Source: Lytechinus variegatus
Taxonomy: Eukaryota; Echinodermata; Echinoidea; Temnopleuroida; Toxopneustidae
NCBI RefSeq assembly: GCF_018143015.1
Contig: NC_054757.1
Span: 7,918,501 to 7,982,500 of the forward strand
Reading direction: 5' to 3'
DNA: 64,000 bases
In this document: piece after piece, positions 35,083 to 50,000 of the stretch
How positions within the stretch are numbered: the stretch's first letter is position 1
Layout of the letters: each line of letters begins with the position of its first letter
The notes under the pieces: generated by a model
Told to the model about the DNA's origin: nothing
The model's input: the letters and a program-made list of their open reading frames with translations, nothing else
Database searches by the model: none
Made by a program: the position numbers and the translations under genes

Positions 35083-38000
35083 CTGCACATAAGGGAATGG
35101 AGATACATGACAAGATGGTCAAGTTTGATTAATTTTCAAAGGAACATTAAAGGAGAATGAAACCATTGGAGCAAGATAGCTTGTGTGAAAACAGAAAAAT
35201 CAAAGAAACAGATCAACAAACGTTTGAGTAAAATCGGACAAATAATCGGAAAGTTATGAGCATTTGAATATTGCGATCACTATTGCTATGGAGATAGCAA
35301 ATTGGCAATGCGACAAAGATGTGTGATGTCACTGATGAACAACTCTCCCCATTACTTTAGTATATATTTCACTTGAATTGCCTCTTTTATCACATCTATC
35401 CATAGATCATGTGTTCTTTCTACATGAGGGCATGTAATACATATTTTTTAAGAATACATAATGGATAGAGTTTGTATCATCATAAGAAAAAGCAAAAAGA
35501 GACATTTTGAGGGTATTTTATAGTCCACCAAAGGGAAAGTTGTTCATCAGTGACATCACACATCCTTGTCGCATTGCCAATGGGAGGATCTCCATAGCAT
35601 TAGTGATTGCAATATTCAAATGCTCATAACTTTCTCATTATTTGTCCGATTTTTCTCAAACTTTCTTTATTCTTATTCTTTGATTTTTCTGTTTCTACAC
35701 AAGCCTATTTGTTCCAAAGGTTTCATTCCCCTTTAAGGCAGTCTATAATTGGAAGCAATAATTCTTTCTTCATCTTCCTGTTCCCACTTCTTAATTTCCC
35801 CTTTTATTCCTCCTTCAGCTTTCCTCATCATCTTTTATTCTTTTCCATCCATTTCACTTTCCCTCTTATCATTCTACAACTTCCCCTTCTCGTCCTCTTC
35901 CTGTAAACAAATAGCCAATATATGTAAAGCATGTATTCATAATTCTGCTTTAATCCAATGGAAATGTGCAAAGGTTTCTTTTACATGTAACTTTAAATCT
36001 TACTAATATATGAAACTATACATGTACATGTACTTGTGCACACATTTATATGATATTCCTAATCAACCAAATTGGAATCAACGTTTTCTCAGTGTGAATT
36101 ATGAATTGTGTTATGAAACAATATACTCGTCAGGATCACATCTTTTTCTGGAAAAATAATCAATAATTATCTTTTCCCAGGCTACTTTATAAACATCCCA
36201 CTAATTTTTTTTTACATTGAATACAAAAAATGCTTTTGTTCAGTTTTCCAGGGCTTTTGTGGAGAGGGGGGGGGGGCAATTATGAGCTGGATTTGCCCCA
36301 GGCCCCCATGCATCTCTGTCTTACCTGTAAAACCTACAGCAACTACTACTAGCTTTGTCCAGAATGGCCATTGCATCCCATCGTCTTGTATATCACTCGA
36401 GGTCTTGTCTATCAGGACATATAAGGCCCATATCACACACGTCACCGCTATCAGATGGAATGACACGGAACAGATGATTTTACGTCTCTCCGCCGGAGAC
36501 ATGTCCAGCTTTTCCCACTTGAATGGAATGAATAACAGAGAAACAGAGAATCGGGAAGTTAAACCCAGTGATGAGTTCAAAGAATTCCTCAAGACATCTA
36601 ATATCTTAGAGGATATAAATTCCGCATACATTCGTAATTCTGAAGCTTCGTTATTCCGAAGGTTCGGATATTCCGAAGGTTCGTTATTCCGAAGGTTCGT
36701 AATTCCGGAGGTACGTTAGTCTGAAAATCGAAATGTGGTTCGTAATTCTGAAGGTACGTTAATCCGAAAACGAAATGAGGTTTGTAATTCCGAAGGTTTG
36801 TTTGTCCGAAAACGAAATGATTAACGAACCTTATTTCGTTTTCGGACTAACGAACCTTTGGAACAACGAACCTTATTTCGTTTTCGGATTAACGAACCTT
36901 CGGAACAACGAACCTTATTTTGTTTTCGGATTAATGAACCTTCGGAACATCGAACCTTATTTTGTTTTCGGATTATCAAACCTTCGGAATAATGCCACAA
37001 ATGTTCGGATCAACAAACCCTTTTACGTTTTCGGATTAACGAACATCGAGGTATAGGCAAATTAGGTGTTTCGGAATTACGAACCTCCGGATAAAGAACC
37101 TTCGGAATTACGAAGTGTAACCTAAATTCTTGGTTTGCAAACCTACATGTTCATGAACATTAAGCCTAGAATTACTATCTGAATATTCAAATTATTAGAG
37201 TAACTTGAAACCAACTGAAAATACAATCTCACATTTTCTACTGCTTGACTTATCTTTCAACATAGAATTTCAAAATTCATGGCCAACATGCCCTTTGCAT
37301 CAAACTTCATAGCAAAGTTGATAACATTTATGGCAAAGTCAATACATCAAAAAGTTCATCATTAAAAATGTTAATTCCATACACAGAAACATGGATCATA
37401 TTCAAACTCATGCAATTAATATGGGTCTAACTCTTTATCTCCCACTGTCATTTATTGGCACAAATGATACACTAATCCATAGAGCTGACATCATCTAAGA
37501 CTGATATGATCAAGATTCAGGAATACATGTATAGTACGTGCACTTTTTCTTTTCTCTTGTCAAATATGCAGACATTTGTAAATTCATAATTCTTTTTAAA
37601 CCACCCCAAGCTATTGCTATTATCAAAAGCATTGAACATGATTTATTATACAAGTACACCTGCTACGCCTTCACATTTATGATATCAAAGTGCAGCAGGA
37701 GTTGTATAATGAATCATATCCAATATATTTTTTTTAAATATAATTGCAATAGATTTTGGGTGGTTAAGTATACAAATGACAAATGAAATATACAAATGTA
37801 CATAAATAATTAAAGACATCTGAACATTGTGCATGAACTGGATACAAATGCATACCATTTACATGTACATGTAGGCATGATATTGAAACTAACTGAGGTA
37901 ACATTACCACTATCAAAGTGATACATTTACAAGTGACGTAGTCATAATACAATGGTTGAATAGCTAATTGCACATCTCATTAAATTCTCAATTAATTACT

Positions 38001-41000
38001 TTCTTTTGCAATGCAAAGCTTATAGCTATAAAAAGACTGACCTGTGGTCCTGTACCCTACATCAGGGGCGTCGATCCATTTTTCAGATGTGGGGGGGGGG
38101 GGCAAAATCATGAATCAATTTTCCAAAGGCGCTCGATCACACAAAACAAACAAACTCACACACACAAATATGCCTATATATGTGTACATATATATATGTA
38201 TACACACACACACACACACACACATATATATCTTTATATGTACACATATCTTACCAGCAAATTAATGCGAGCGCGAACGCGAGCTGAAAATTTTGATATT
38301 TCGATCGGGAAAAAAAATTGAGTTTAATGGACGTTTTTAATAAAGAAAATCGAAGTGGGAGTACTTTGGAGGTATAGAACTGAAAACGGAACCATATTCA
38401 CCTATTTAATCATGAAAAGTATGGGTTTTTGTTACAGAAATGATGCGAGTGTGAAGCGCGAGCTGAAATTTTTTGATATTCCAATCTGAAAAGTGGAAAT
38501 TTTGAGCACGGTTTTAGACGAAGAAAGAGTCGTGTATCTCAATCTCACTTGCTGATTTCTGTGTAGCATTACAATCTTATTTTATTTTTAGCACATGCGG
38601 AATTATTGGGGGGGCAAAACGATATGTTTGCCCCCCAATATTTTCATTGGTGGGGCGATCGCCCCCCCTGCCCCCCCAGGATCGACGCCTCTGCCCTACA
38701 TGGATACACTTAATCATGATCTTTTATTATTAATCAATTAGCTTGTGTTGGCTAGGTAACATAAGCAAATATTTACAGTATGTCTTTATTCTTCATTAAG
38801 TAAAAACGATAACTGTACTGCTATACATGCCAGAGGAGTACTGTACATGAAGTTAGATGCCTTTCACATTACTGAGGTACAATATCTTAAATTATGTTAC
38901 TTTCCTGAATGCCGTATCGCCATCAATTTTTCAAAATCCAGGTTCTGAATATTCAAATAGTTTTAAGTACAATTGAACTAACACCATGTACATCAGTCCT
39001 TTGGAAGTTCACCCTGACAAAAAGTTGTTTATAAAAATAGCAGAAAAAATAAGAAAAAATATTGCCCGAAGGTTTAAGAAGAATCCATCAATGATTAAAA
39101 AAATTGTTAGAAATAGAATATCAATCATTTGCGACGTCATATACGAGCAGTTTTCCTACATATCGAATGGTAAAAAATTAAATGTCATTTTCTCAGATAG
39201 TTGAAAATGGTTTTTATTGTACCTTAGATATATCAATAGACAACGCATTCAACACTCATTCCTAAAACGAAAACCATAAAAGTTCATCATGAACCATGAA
39301 TAAATGGAAATTTATGCATTTTATATTACATAACAGCTGCTCGTTTATGACGTCACAAATCCAAAACTTAAAATTCGAATAGCTTTCTTAATATTTAATG
39401 GATTTTCCTCAAACCTTCACCAGTTTTTTTTCTGCTATTTCTACAACAAACTATTTTTTTCAGGGTGAGCTTTGCTTAAAATTTCAATTAGGGTAGGACC
39501 ACTTTTCAAAAGGGAACAATTTTATATTATAGGAAAATATAAGAAGGGCACAAAACATATTCAAGGCCAAAGAAAGGGACTTTGTATAGGCCCACGAATA
39601 GGGCATCCAAAGACGTAACATTGAATGGATATATATTGATTTTGCATTTTTGTGAAAATTTACTCTTTTCAGTTTATGGAAGCATAAATTCATCTATCAA
39701 GAAGTCAAATTGGATGTGCCACCCTGTGTAATACACAGTAATATGATTGTATAATCATGGATGACGTCTGCAATCTCAGATCAGCAATTTCAAATGTATC
39801 GTCACAACTTGAATACCTGTGTGCTAACTATGCTGAAATGTCAAAAGAATGAGAGAGAGGCAGAGAGAGTGAAAGAGGGGGAGAGACAGAGAAAGACAGA
39901 GAGAAAGAAAGAGACAAAAGACAGAGAAAGAGGAGCGGGGTGGGTGCATGAGAGAAGAGAGAGAGAGAGATTATACTGAAGGAAGCATGCTCAGTGACAA
40001 AGAGATATGAGCAGAGAAGGCATGAAGAGGAGCACTACTCATAATCAACATACAGCAAGAATATAAGTAAGAGAGAAAAACAAGAAGAGTCTGGAAAAAT
40101 AAAGAAGATATCAGAAACACACACAAAGTAATTATACTATTACAGTTCAAAGGGGGGGGGGGGAAGAAAGACTCTCAAGACAACATTCTTCTTGAGAAAT
40201 TATCTCACAACCTGAAAAAAATTTTGTCTCTTCAATTACATGCTGCTGCCGTGCAGGCATTAATGCAATTACTGCCATCTCACTTATTGACATCAAAGGT
40301 TTAATATCTGAAAGCAGCCGGTTGCCATGGAAACTTTCCTACATCCATGAGACCTGTTGCTTGAATCCTTGATGCTTGGAGAATCATAAATGTGTTTGAT
40401 GCACATTGAAAAGGATTCACATAATTCTCCTTGTACCAATGTAACAGACAGAGTAATAACACTACTTTGAAGTGGGGAAAAGTGGATGGTTCATGTCCCT
40501 GACAAGATGTGGAAGGAAACATATTGAATAGGAGAAAATAAGAAATGGAACTGACACTTTAAAAGCACATCCAAATGGTTAGAGGAGAGAGATAGGAGTG
40601 GGAATTCAAACAAGGATTTTTTTTTGTTCCCTGTAAAGAAAGCTGCCACCAGAAATCTTATCTTTAATTTTTGTAAATCCCACAAGTGCATATTCCGATT
40701 CATTACTAAAAATGAATGTGACCTAAAGTGGTTAATGGTGTGAACGATATACTATTTATGTATTTCATTGGATAAATTTACTGATTACACTTAAAACTTT
40801 ATTTTGATTAGGTGCCCAATCAATACAAAATATCTGTTAATTTATTCTTTTTTTAATACATCGACATGTAAGACCCCTTCTCAACCATGGAATGGGCTGA
40901 AAATTTATGTAAATTATTGTCCCCCAAGAAAATGTTAATAGCCCTACTAATTTGAATCCCTCTCCTCATCCATAATATCTGTAAAGTGTTTTGAGATGTC

Positions 41001-44000
41001 ATGTTGATGTATTATGGACCTATATAAATATAAGTGGAATATCATTATCATTGCTATTGGATTCAAAGCAAAACATATTTAGATATGATTATGAACAGAA
41101 AGAGTGGAGCTACATGTGGAACATTCTCATTGAGCAAATTAAAGCTTTAGGGGGTGGGAGGGGGATGTCTAAACATTTCAATGTTGATGACGCCGCATGC
41201 TGCCGTCGGAAAAGCGGCGCCTAGTGTAGTCTCGCTCTGCTATGCAGGCGAGACAAACACTTAACCAATACAGGTGCATTGCCTGGAGATACATTGTAAA
41301 GTAACAAGAGCATTGAACTACTAAATAAATGAATGAATGAATAAACAAATAAATAGATAAATGAATAAATAAAAGAATGAACAAATATATAAATAAGTAA
41401 ATAAATAAATCTATCAATGAATAAATAAATAAATTGATTAATAAGTAATATAAAAACATTCTGGGGGTAAAGAATAGAGCTAACAGCATGAGATGTGAGA
41501 AAAATGAAAAAAGTAAGAAATTATATAGGAGCAAGGCACAACACGTGACAAAAGGTACAAGGTAGCATTATAACTACCAAACCCACACATGATGTAACCC
41601 CTACATATGCCTAACTATACCCCTAACAGAAGGTACAGGATAATTATTTCTTAGACTATAAATAAACTTCATTTCACTGTCTCCTCATCCTGATAAATCA
41701 CTGTTTGCACACGCACATGACATGACAGGTGATATGGATTTACAATATTACAAACTTACAAATAGAGATGTCGACTCCTGGCACACAGGCATTATATACC
41801 ATGTGGAAGTAATGTGAATTTCACGCAAATTATGTACAATTGTCACAGGTACTATACGTAATGAAATTAAAGGGCTTTCTTTTCTCATGGTTTGGAGTGT
41901 TCAATTTTGATGATTTAATTTTTCCATTTTCAAGTATAAATAAAGAAGTCACTTTTACGGCATATGAGAGTTCTATAGGGTAATTTCTCCAAGATATATT
42001 CTAATTTACATGGAACCCAATAGTAATTCACTCTTTTGCAATTCACAAGGGCTATTAAACTATAATATTTTTGGGGTAAATCATCATTTGCATCGGTACT
42101 TTATTGATGAAATTTCAGTGGCTGGTACAAAGAAAGTAAAGATACTTTATTATCTCATTGACATTTGGGTCTATAGAAGGTAAAAAAAAAACCTGTGAGA
42201 AATGAACTTGTCATAGAAAATAAAGTAATATATGAAAAAATAATTAATGGGTGATCCCATTCTGTGTTATACACGACATTTTGACAACCTTCACATATTT
42301 TTGACATGAAATTAAAAGAATATTTTCTTCCTTGAGCTTGGCAAGAGTCAAACCGACACAGTGACGTCACAGAATCATGATTCAAATCACAATTGCATGT
42401 ATATGACTTTTTTTCGTCGTGATTCTACAGAAACATCTTTCCAAATGCCCATTGTTCTGTGATATGAAAGACGTTTATTTTCACTTTTGAGTATAAAACG
42501 CAATCGTGATTCTGCAGAATCATGATTTGAATCCTGATTCAGATCACGATTCTAGGGTAAAAAAGTGGCGCATAAGGCATCCTAAGAGACATTGCCTGAA
42601 AGGAAATAAATTTTAAGAGGAAACGGGTAAAAAAAACCCCAGAATAAAGTGTTTTGATATACCTCAATGGACAGGAGTTACCATACAGAATACCCACCTT
42701 GCCGAGAGGTTTTAACTTGCTCTGCATGATAAACTCAAATCGACAAAGTTCACAGTTCTTGGTATTTGAGCTCTTGATCCATTGCTGTATACACGCTTGG
42801 TGTACATACTGAAGGCTTCCAAGGCATAGGCACGGGTGTATAAGAGGCATTTCTTCATCTCCTTCACAATGGCATATCCTGCAGATATCGCCTTGACTTG
42901 ATATCAAAGAAGGTGTCGATACGATGGACGCCCGCTTTGACCATGGTTGAGCGCCACCTCGTGATGACGGCGACGTAAAGTTTGTTGTTTTGTTGCGTGA
43001 TCCGGTGGAGTTTCTAGATTGACTCCCCCGTGATATGCTGCTGCCTGTCGAGGGTCTGCTGGACGTGGTTGCCACCGAGCCTGGGAGGTAACTGCTGGAC
43101 TGGCACACTACAAAGGGCATTGCAGTAGCCGGGCTACTTAAAGTCCGTAATTCAACTTGATTGCTGGCTGTGCTACGCCGTCGCTCCGACTGTGACCGAC
43201 ATTTTGTTGAGGGTCCTTTATATGATGGTGCTGTAATGGGCTGGATGAATAAAAAGAAATACAATTTTTTGTTAACTCAAAATATTATGAATAAACTGAT
43301 AATATTGTAATATATATATTCAAGTTCCAAACAAAATAACCTGGCAATGCACCTGGTCATAGTTCAAATGGTAGATCCAATTTTAATGGGAAACTTGCAT
43401 TTATTTATTTATATTACTTTGCAGTAAAATCTTGGCTCTAAATGGGTAACCAGTCACTGTCAAAAAAGTTCTCAGTACAAGACAGAGAGAAAATTAATAT
43501 AACATTGCTCTTCTATTGTAACCCATAAAAAATGGCAGTTTTCAATGGTCAAGTAATTGCACTGATGCAAGTTGATTTTCTGCACTCTAACAATGGGTGA
43601 TTTCAAGTACGGTGTTGATCTTTTGGTGTTGGTGTTAGGTCAATTTTTACACGATTATAACACCAAACATAAAATGAAGATGCTCCTGAAAAGTAAGTCA
43701 CTAGTTGTTGAGGTGTTAATAATGTTAACTGGATCAGTTTCGCAAACTCTGAAATAGGTTTTAGAGCCAGGGAAAGCAATCCGAATTTCAACACTAACAC
43801 CAACACTGAGGCCAACACCGGACTTGAAATCACCCAATGTCTCCAGTTTATCCAAGTAGGAACATATATCAAATGATTTGGGACATAACAATCTTTTATT
43901 TGATGTTTTTCATTTAAAATCACATACATGTATGATATTTCACTTATCTGATCACTATTTATTAGAGTGAACTTTACATGTTTATAAATCATACTTATAC

Positions 44001-47000
44001 ATAACTACCTGTAGAGAGTCATTGTCATATGGAAAAATTGAATGAAAAAAAATTAATCTGATGCACGAATCAGCAGGAAACATTAAAAATGTAACAAAAC
44101 CTCAGGTGTGTTTGTCATAATGATTGCTATTATGATGATCCTACCCATCGATCCCAAGCTGATTCCCATAGCAACAGGGTGTCAGTTTAAATGAATTGGG
44201 CAAATAGACTAGCCAAGGCTGTACCACGCAGCAACGGTATACCGTAAAGCCATTATGTAGACTGATCAAACTATATGGCATCCCTGGCTTTCGCGCCGTC
44301 ATGAGCAGCTATTAGTGTAGACGTGACAATAGAGAGCATAAAGCACAACTACATGAGATCTGCATGTATACACCATTATGGCATCATATTTCAACATGTA
44401 CACCAAAAGGCCTGCTCTTTTGTGGCAACCATTTTACATCTCCTCATGTTGCTCAATGAGAGCCATCTACATGCATGATCCCTTGTCATGACTTGATTTT
44501 ATGTGATGCTACTAGGAAATGTAAATTTGGAATTATTTCAAAATTATTGAATTATAAAGTATAACAGGTTGAAGTGATGAATGAAATTAAAGATGAAAAA
44601 GTACTAAATGTATAAGCACACTGATGTAAATGTTCACAACCAAGAACATGAACTGTAGTTGGGTCAATATGTTTTTTTTTTTTGGGGGGGGCAAATATTT
44701 AATATTTTCACATCATGAATTTTGATGATAAATTTTTAATTTTGGGGGAAAAATCTATTGAATTTTGGCAATCAAATATTGGTTTGGTCTCAGAGAGAAG
44801 GAAACTGTACATTTGTTAGTGCTAAAGATAAAAGACAGTATTTGCAGAAAACAATTATTTCATTAAAGTCTCTTAAATCAAGATTAATGGTCAAAATATT
44901 ATCATACATCTAGATCTGGTACATTAATATAAACTTATCTTTGTAACATCTTGAAGTCTTAACTAAAAATCAATACTTCTGATGACCACTAACAAAGCAA
45001 AGCAAATGTGGGACAGTGTATTAATATTGATTAAAAATACCCCCCATTTGATGGAATTCCTGGCTTATTTTGTTAAATTTCTCAGCAATTACGCATTTTC
45101 TTCCAGAGCTATTTGGCACATACTTTTTAGTAACACATACAAACACTTTGGTGGTAATTTCATTGGATTCTGTTCGAACTCATTTTGAAATCGTTTATAC
45201 CAAAACCTTTATTTTTAAGGTTACTTTGGAGACCAAAATTATTATAAAAATATGAAATTTAAAAAGCTATGAATTGGGTCTCAAATCAAAGAAAAATTTC
45301 ACATTATTTTATTTATTTATTATTTTCACTTATCATTAATATCATTATTATTATCATCATCATCATCATCATTAATATTATCGTAATCAATATTATCATT
45401 ATTTATTATCATCAGCCTCAAATGTGAAAAATCATATACAGGACAGTAGCAATATACCTGAAAACATGTTTCCCTTTTTCTTGGAATGAAAAACACAATA
45501 TCTTTCTCTTTTCTTGACAATTTTCCATCGAGATCTGAAATTAATTTCCCACTTATAATGGAAGTTTTATTTGTCAGTGTGACAGACTTGAATGACCATT
45601 AAATAGAACCTAATATCATTAGAGTGAAATAATTGTAAAACCCGATATAATATCAATTTTTCAGTGCATCTCCAGGAACGATGTATTTACAGGGTACCAT
45701 TGAACAGTGGGGAAACAGAGAGATATGATCCCCTAACCTTGCTCATTGGACACTTAGGGCATCCACCAAGATGGAAGAGATGGATAAAATTTCCTGCATC
45801 ACTTCCAAGCCAAGACGCATTTCCCTACAATCGCAGACACGTGCAAGGGTAGCACATGTCATATAAACTGGAACGCATTCTACCTCTGTATATTCAAGGT
45901 ATACAGTGTTATCATCAAGGTAATCTAAATTATAGACTTTTCATGCATTCAGACCACCTCTTCTAATTTAATACATTTCTATAATTTATGAAACTAATAT
46001 CAGAGGTGTGCATATATATATGCACATGTATTAATGATGAAATTCATCAAAATTGGTTTCTGCTCTATTTCTACACTCTTCAGACAGCTCCAGTTCAGCA
46101 TTTGCCAATCACTTTTGTTCTGAAACTGCACATCTCAGTTCAATTTCGGTCACTGTCTTTTATTAAATTCATAAACAATATTCTATACCTAATTTGATTA
46201 GGTTTTGCATACTAGTTCTGCTTTAATTTTAACAATGTTCTTTGACAGCTGTCACAGAATGTGATATGTAATTACATTAATAAATCTCTCATCTTTTTGA
46301 CCCGATATTACAATTTGCAATTTTCAGATCGAGTACGATCTTACATGTGTTTACTGGATGCTTAACATGTATTTCATTTTGAAATCCTTCTTGGATTATT
46401 ATAGTCAGCATTTTAATATTTGTTTTGAGGAGTCTCTTCACTTTTCCATATATTCCTCTATACATACAAATCATATTTTGAGCAGCCTCTTATTCTTTTC
46501 AATATATTTATTCCCATTGCCTATTTAAAACTTTAAACAAAAAGTAGGATCTAATTCTAAATAGGATCTAAATCAGATGAAACAACACACTGAAAATTTG
46601 CTCAAAATCGGACAAGGAATACCAAGGTTATGCATTATTTCAGAAAAACTGTCAACAGTTCTGTGTGTGTCTTCTTGAATATTCAAAGAGCAAACTGATG
46701 TCATATCCCCACTTGTTCTTTTGTATTATATGAAATCATATTTATTAAATTTTTTCCCTAAGAATGAAAAAAGTTATAATGACAACCAAATGCATTAGAT
46801 ATTCATTGCTGCAACATATTTTATCATATTAGTTAGACTTATTATTCACACTTGTATATATAAGTATAAAAAAATTAAATGATTATAATTTCATGTAATA
46901 ACATAAGAAAAAGGAAAGTGGGGATGCGAGTCATGTGACATCATCAGCCCACCTAATGAATATTCATGCCGATATGCATTTAACTGTTTTCACAAAATAT

Positions 47001-50000
47001 TGCTAAATATAGGCATACCACCAATATGTAATTCCTTTTTTTTGCTATTGCTTGTGATTATTATAAAAACAAAATAAGATGCTCCACTCATGTATATACA
47101 TAACATGAATGATTATACTAATATGAATATTAAGTAATGTTGAAAATGATGTATATATATATAAAATATATGAATAAAATCAAATCAATCAAATCAAAAT
47201 TTAAAATTCAATAACATCATTACTTGTTATCAGATTTGATGAAATTTCAGCATTTTTGCACTTTCTATTTTTTAGATCTATCTAAATATTTTCAGCCTGG
47301 AGCACCCCTTCAAACAGCATACTGAAGAGCACATGATGCATGCATAGTGTCTTGGAAATATCACTCTGTAGCACCACCTGGTACTATTCTTTGATGTCTT
47401 GTATTGTTCGTTATAATCTTAGTAGGCCTACATGTACATGCATACAATGTGAAAGTTATGAAGAACAATGTTGCCTTGAAAAGATTGATTCCAAAGCCAC
47501 CAATAGAGACAGTGATTTTCCTTTAAAAAATGGTCTTTTCTGTTTCTGAAAATCTGTAATTCCGTTTCAAGTTTCAACCTGATCTAAAAATGGAAATTCC
47601 GTTTTGTCACTGAAAATGTACACAGCAAAAACCTGAATTCTTTTTTGCAAAGGTGAATTCCATGAATTTTTACCTGAAAAGTATTAAAAAACCAAACAGA
47701 ATTTCTGGTTTATTACGTGTAAAACAGAAAATCACTGTCCCTACAGGCCTACACCAATAACCCTGGATATGACAAGATAATCATTTTCGTTCCCAGAGGC
47801 CATATTATTCTTTCAGCTTATCGTTTGATGAAAATCCCACTCTTCATAGAGGCTGTTCTCACTACGTCCCTAAAACTAGTTTACTAGAAACTAGTTTAAC
47901 GCTTAGTGAGAACGGTCAAAGTGGTCTTGGAAGCGATCTTCCAAACCAGTTTGGAAAACCACCTCGCGATGTAGTTTTCAAGATCGCTTTGCCTCGTTAA
48001 ACTGGTTTTAGCGTGCGTGGGGACACAACCGTTCTTCGGGAAGCGATCTTCGCACATTTTGAGCGCGCTACTCCACACGACAGGTGTAGAATGCCTATGC
48101 TGCGGTTTCGAATTTCGCGCGAAACGTGTCACCCCACTGAGAGCGTTTCCATAGCAACAAGAGCGCTTTACGTGAAGTGATTTTGAAAACCACTTTCGTG
48201 TGATCAAGTGGGAACGCTAGCAAAGCGATCTTCCAAAGTGGTTTCCTGAATCGGTTTCCAGTAAACTAGTTTTAGGAACGTAGTGAGAACAGCCTCATAC
48301 TTATACTTTATGGCAAACAGGATGAGAAATTCTACTAATGAGATATAAAGGGAAGGATAACTCATTACTCCTGTTATTACATGTACACCATACTTCTTGC
48401 CTATGCCATTTGCACTCTTGTCATTAAGTTTTAATTACCAAATGGTGCAGGCCAAAGTACATGTACTCCACTTTATTTTGGGGCTAATTATACAATAAAT
48501 GAAATATATAACTACCCGACTGTCAACTAGTCTGCAGGCACAGACCCTGATTGGAACTTTGATCAGCAAGTGTGTCTCCACGCAAAGACTAGCACATAGA
48601 AAACTTGCTGTTTGAGCCTTCAGTACACAAGGCATGAGTAGGCTGCACATTAAGACCCTTAATTTGAGTGAAGTGTTTACACAGCAGACAAACAGTCAAC
48701 AGTGAACTATAAAAAAGAAAATTCCTTGCATTGGCAAAGGTCCAATGTCATTTTTGAGCGTGTGATGCAAGTGGTTTTGAACAGTTACCATGCCAATGGC
48801 TCCCTTTGGGGCAGAACCTATCAAAAGGGCGCTTCTCCATGAATTCAGGTGTGTCACTAAGAATGGGAAAATAAGAAATCATCACTAGGAATGTCTAGTT
48901 TTGTCTATGAACAAGTAATATCCCAAATTCCCTAGAATAACTGCTTTTTGCAATATCTGCAAAATGTCAGCACTTTGAGTCAACCAAAAGTGGAAGAGTA
49001 TTATTTCTCAGTCAAATGGTGAAGAGTTGCTCAAAGGAAAATAATCTTCAGAAGTTGAGATCAACCTATATCTCACATTTGAGCAACTTCAATGGAGGGA
49101 GAAAAACAAAACAAGTGACGCTACAAGGTGACCTTGTCATTGTAGCCTACAAATCTGAACTTTTACATTTTTCTTTATGAAATCATATTTCAATTTCTTT
49201 TTACATACCATACAGTAGGTACAAGTATCTTGAAGAGTTATTGCTCATACACTTCAAATTCTACATGTAAGAGTTTGCTGCCGTTTGGAAAACAACATTT
49301 GAATGTTTTATAAAGGAATGCACATTGAATTATGAAAAACAGAATTACAGAAATCCTTGCAGATTTATGTCATCCAGACCGAGTGTTTCATGAAGACATT
49401 TATCAGTGATTTTCACTCACAAATATTATAAGCTACTGGAACAGGCGTAAATATTATTTGTTTTATTTTTTGGGGGCTCCTTTTCACAACTAACTGCCTA
49501 TATGTAACGCTGCAACACTGAATGATTTTTTTGGTATTTTTTCATACATTGCCATGAATGGGGAGTTCCAGGGCTCTTCTGAGCCTTTTCAAGCCTAAAT
49601 TGCCCCCAGCTCACACAATTTTTACCTGTAATGGAAATACTTGAATCCGATAGGCTGAGAGCAATTAGTGGGTAATTCATATCAATGATAATACCAATGA
49701 AATGCTCCAAGGTTGTTTGTCAACTCTACATATCATTTCAGGTTTAAAGTTTAGGTTTAATGGATAATTTAAATTAGGTTTAATGTATAATTTGCATTAT
49801 CTGGTAATGTAATGTTTGTACAACGCATGGTGAGTAAGTCTATTGACTAATAAGTGCTACATTTCAATTAATATCATTATCATTAATAAATTACATTTCT
49901 AGGTTTATGGTCCACACATAAATATCATTATATCTTCATCTGCTATGAAATAAATCAACAGACTGTGTATTACAATACAAAGAACAATACCATTTAAATG

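Noticed and set aside
42539-42697. Extension of the MARCH RING-CH frame past LKPLGK
   Set aside because: The conserved protein continues with WEKL in exon 3, and a consensus-like donor gtgggt lies exactly at the junction.
45664-45852. Possible exon (62-codon frame with a normal amino-acid mix)
   Set aside because: No acceptor/donor pair with a partner exon and no recognised motif. It is in an intron of the opposite-strand MARCH gene.
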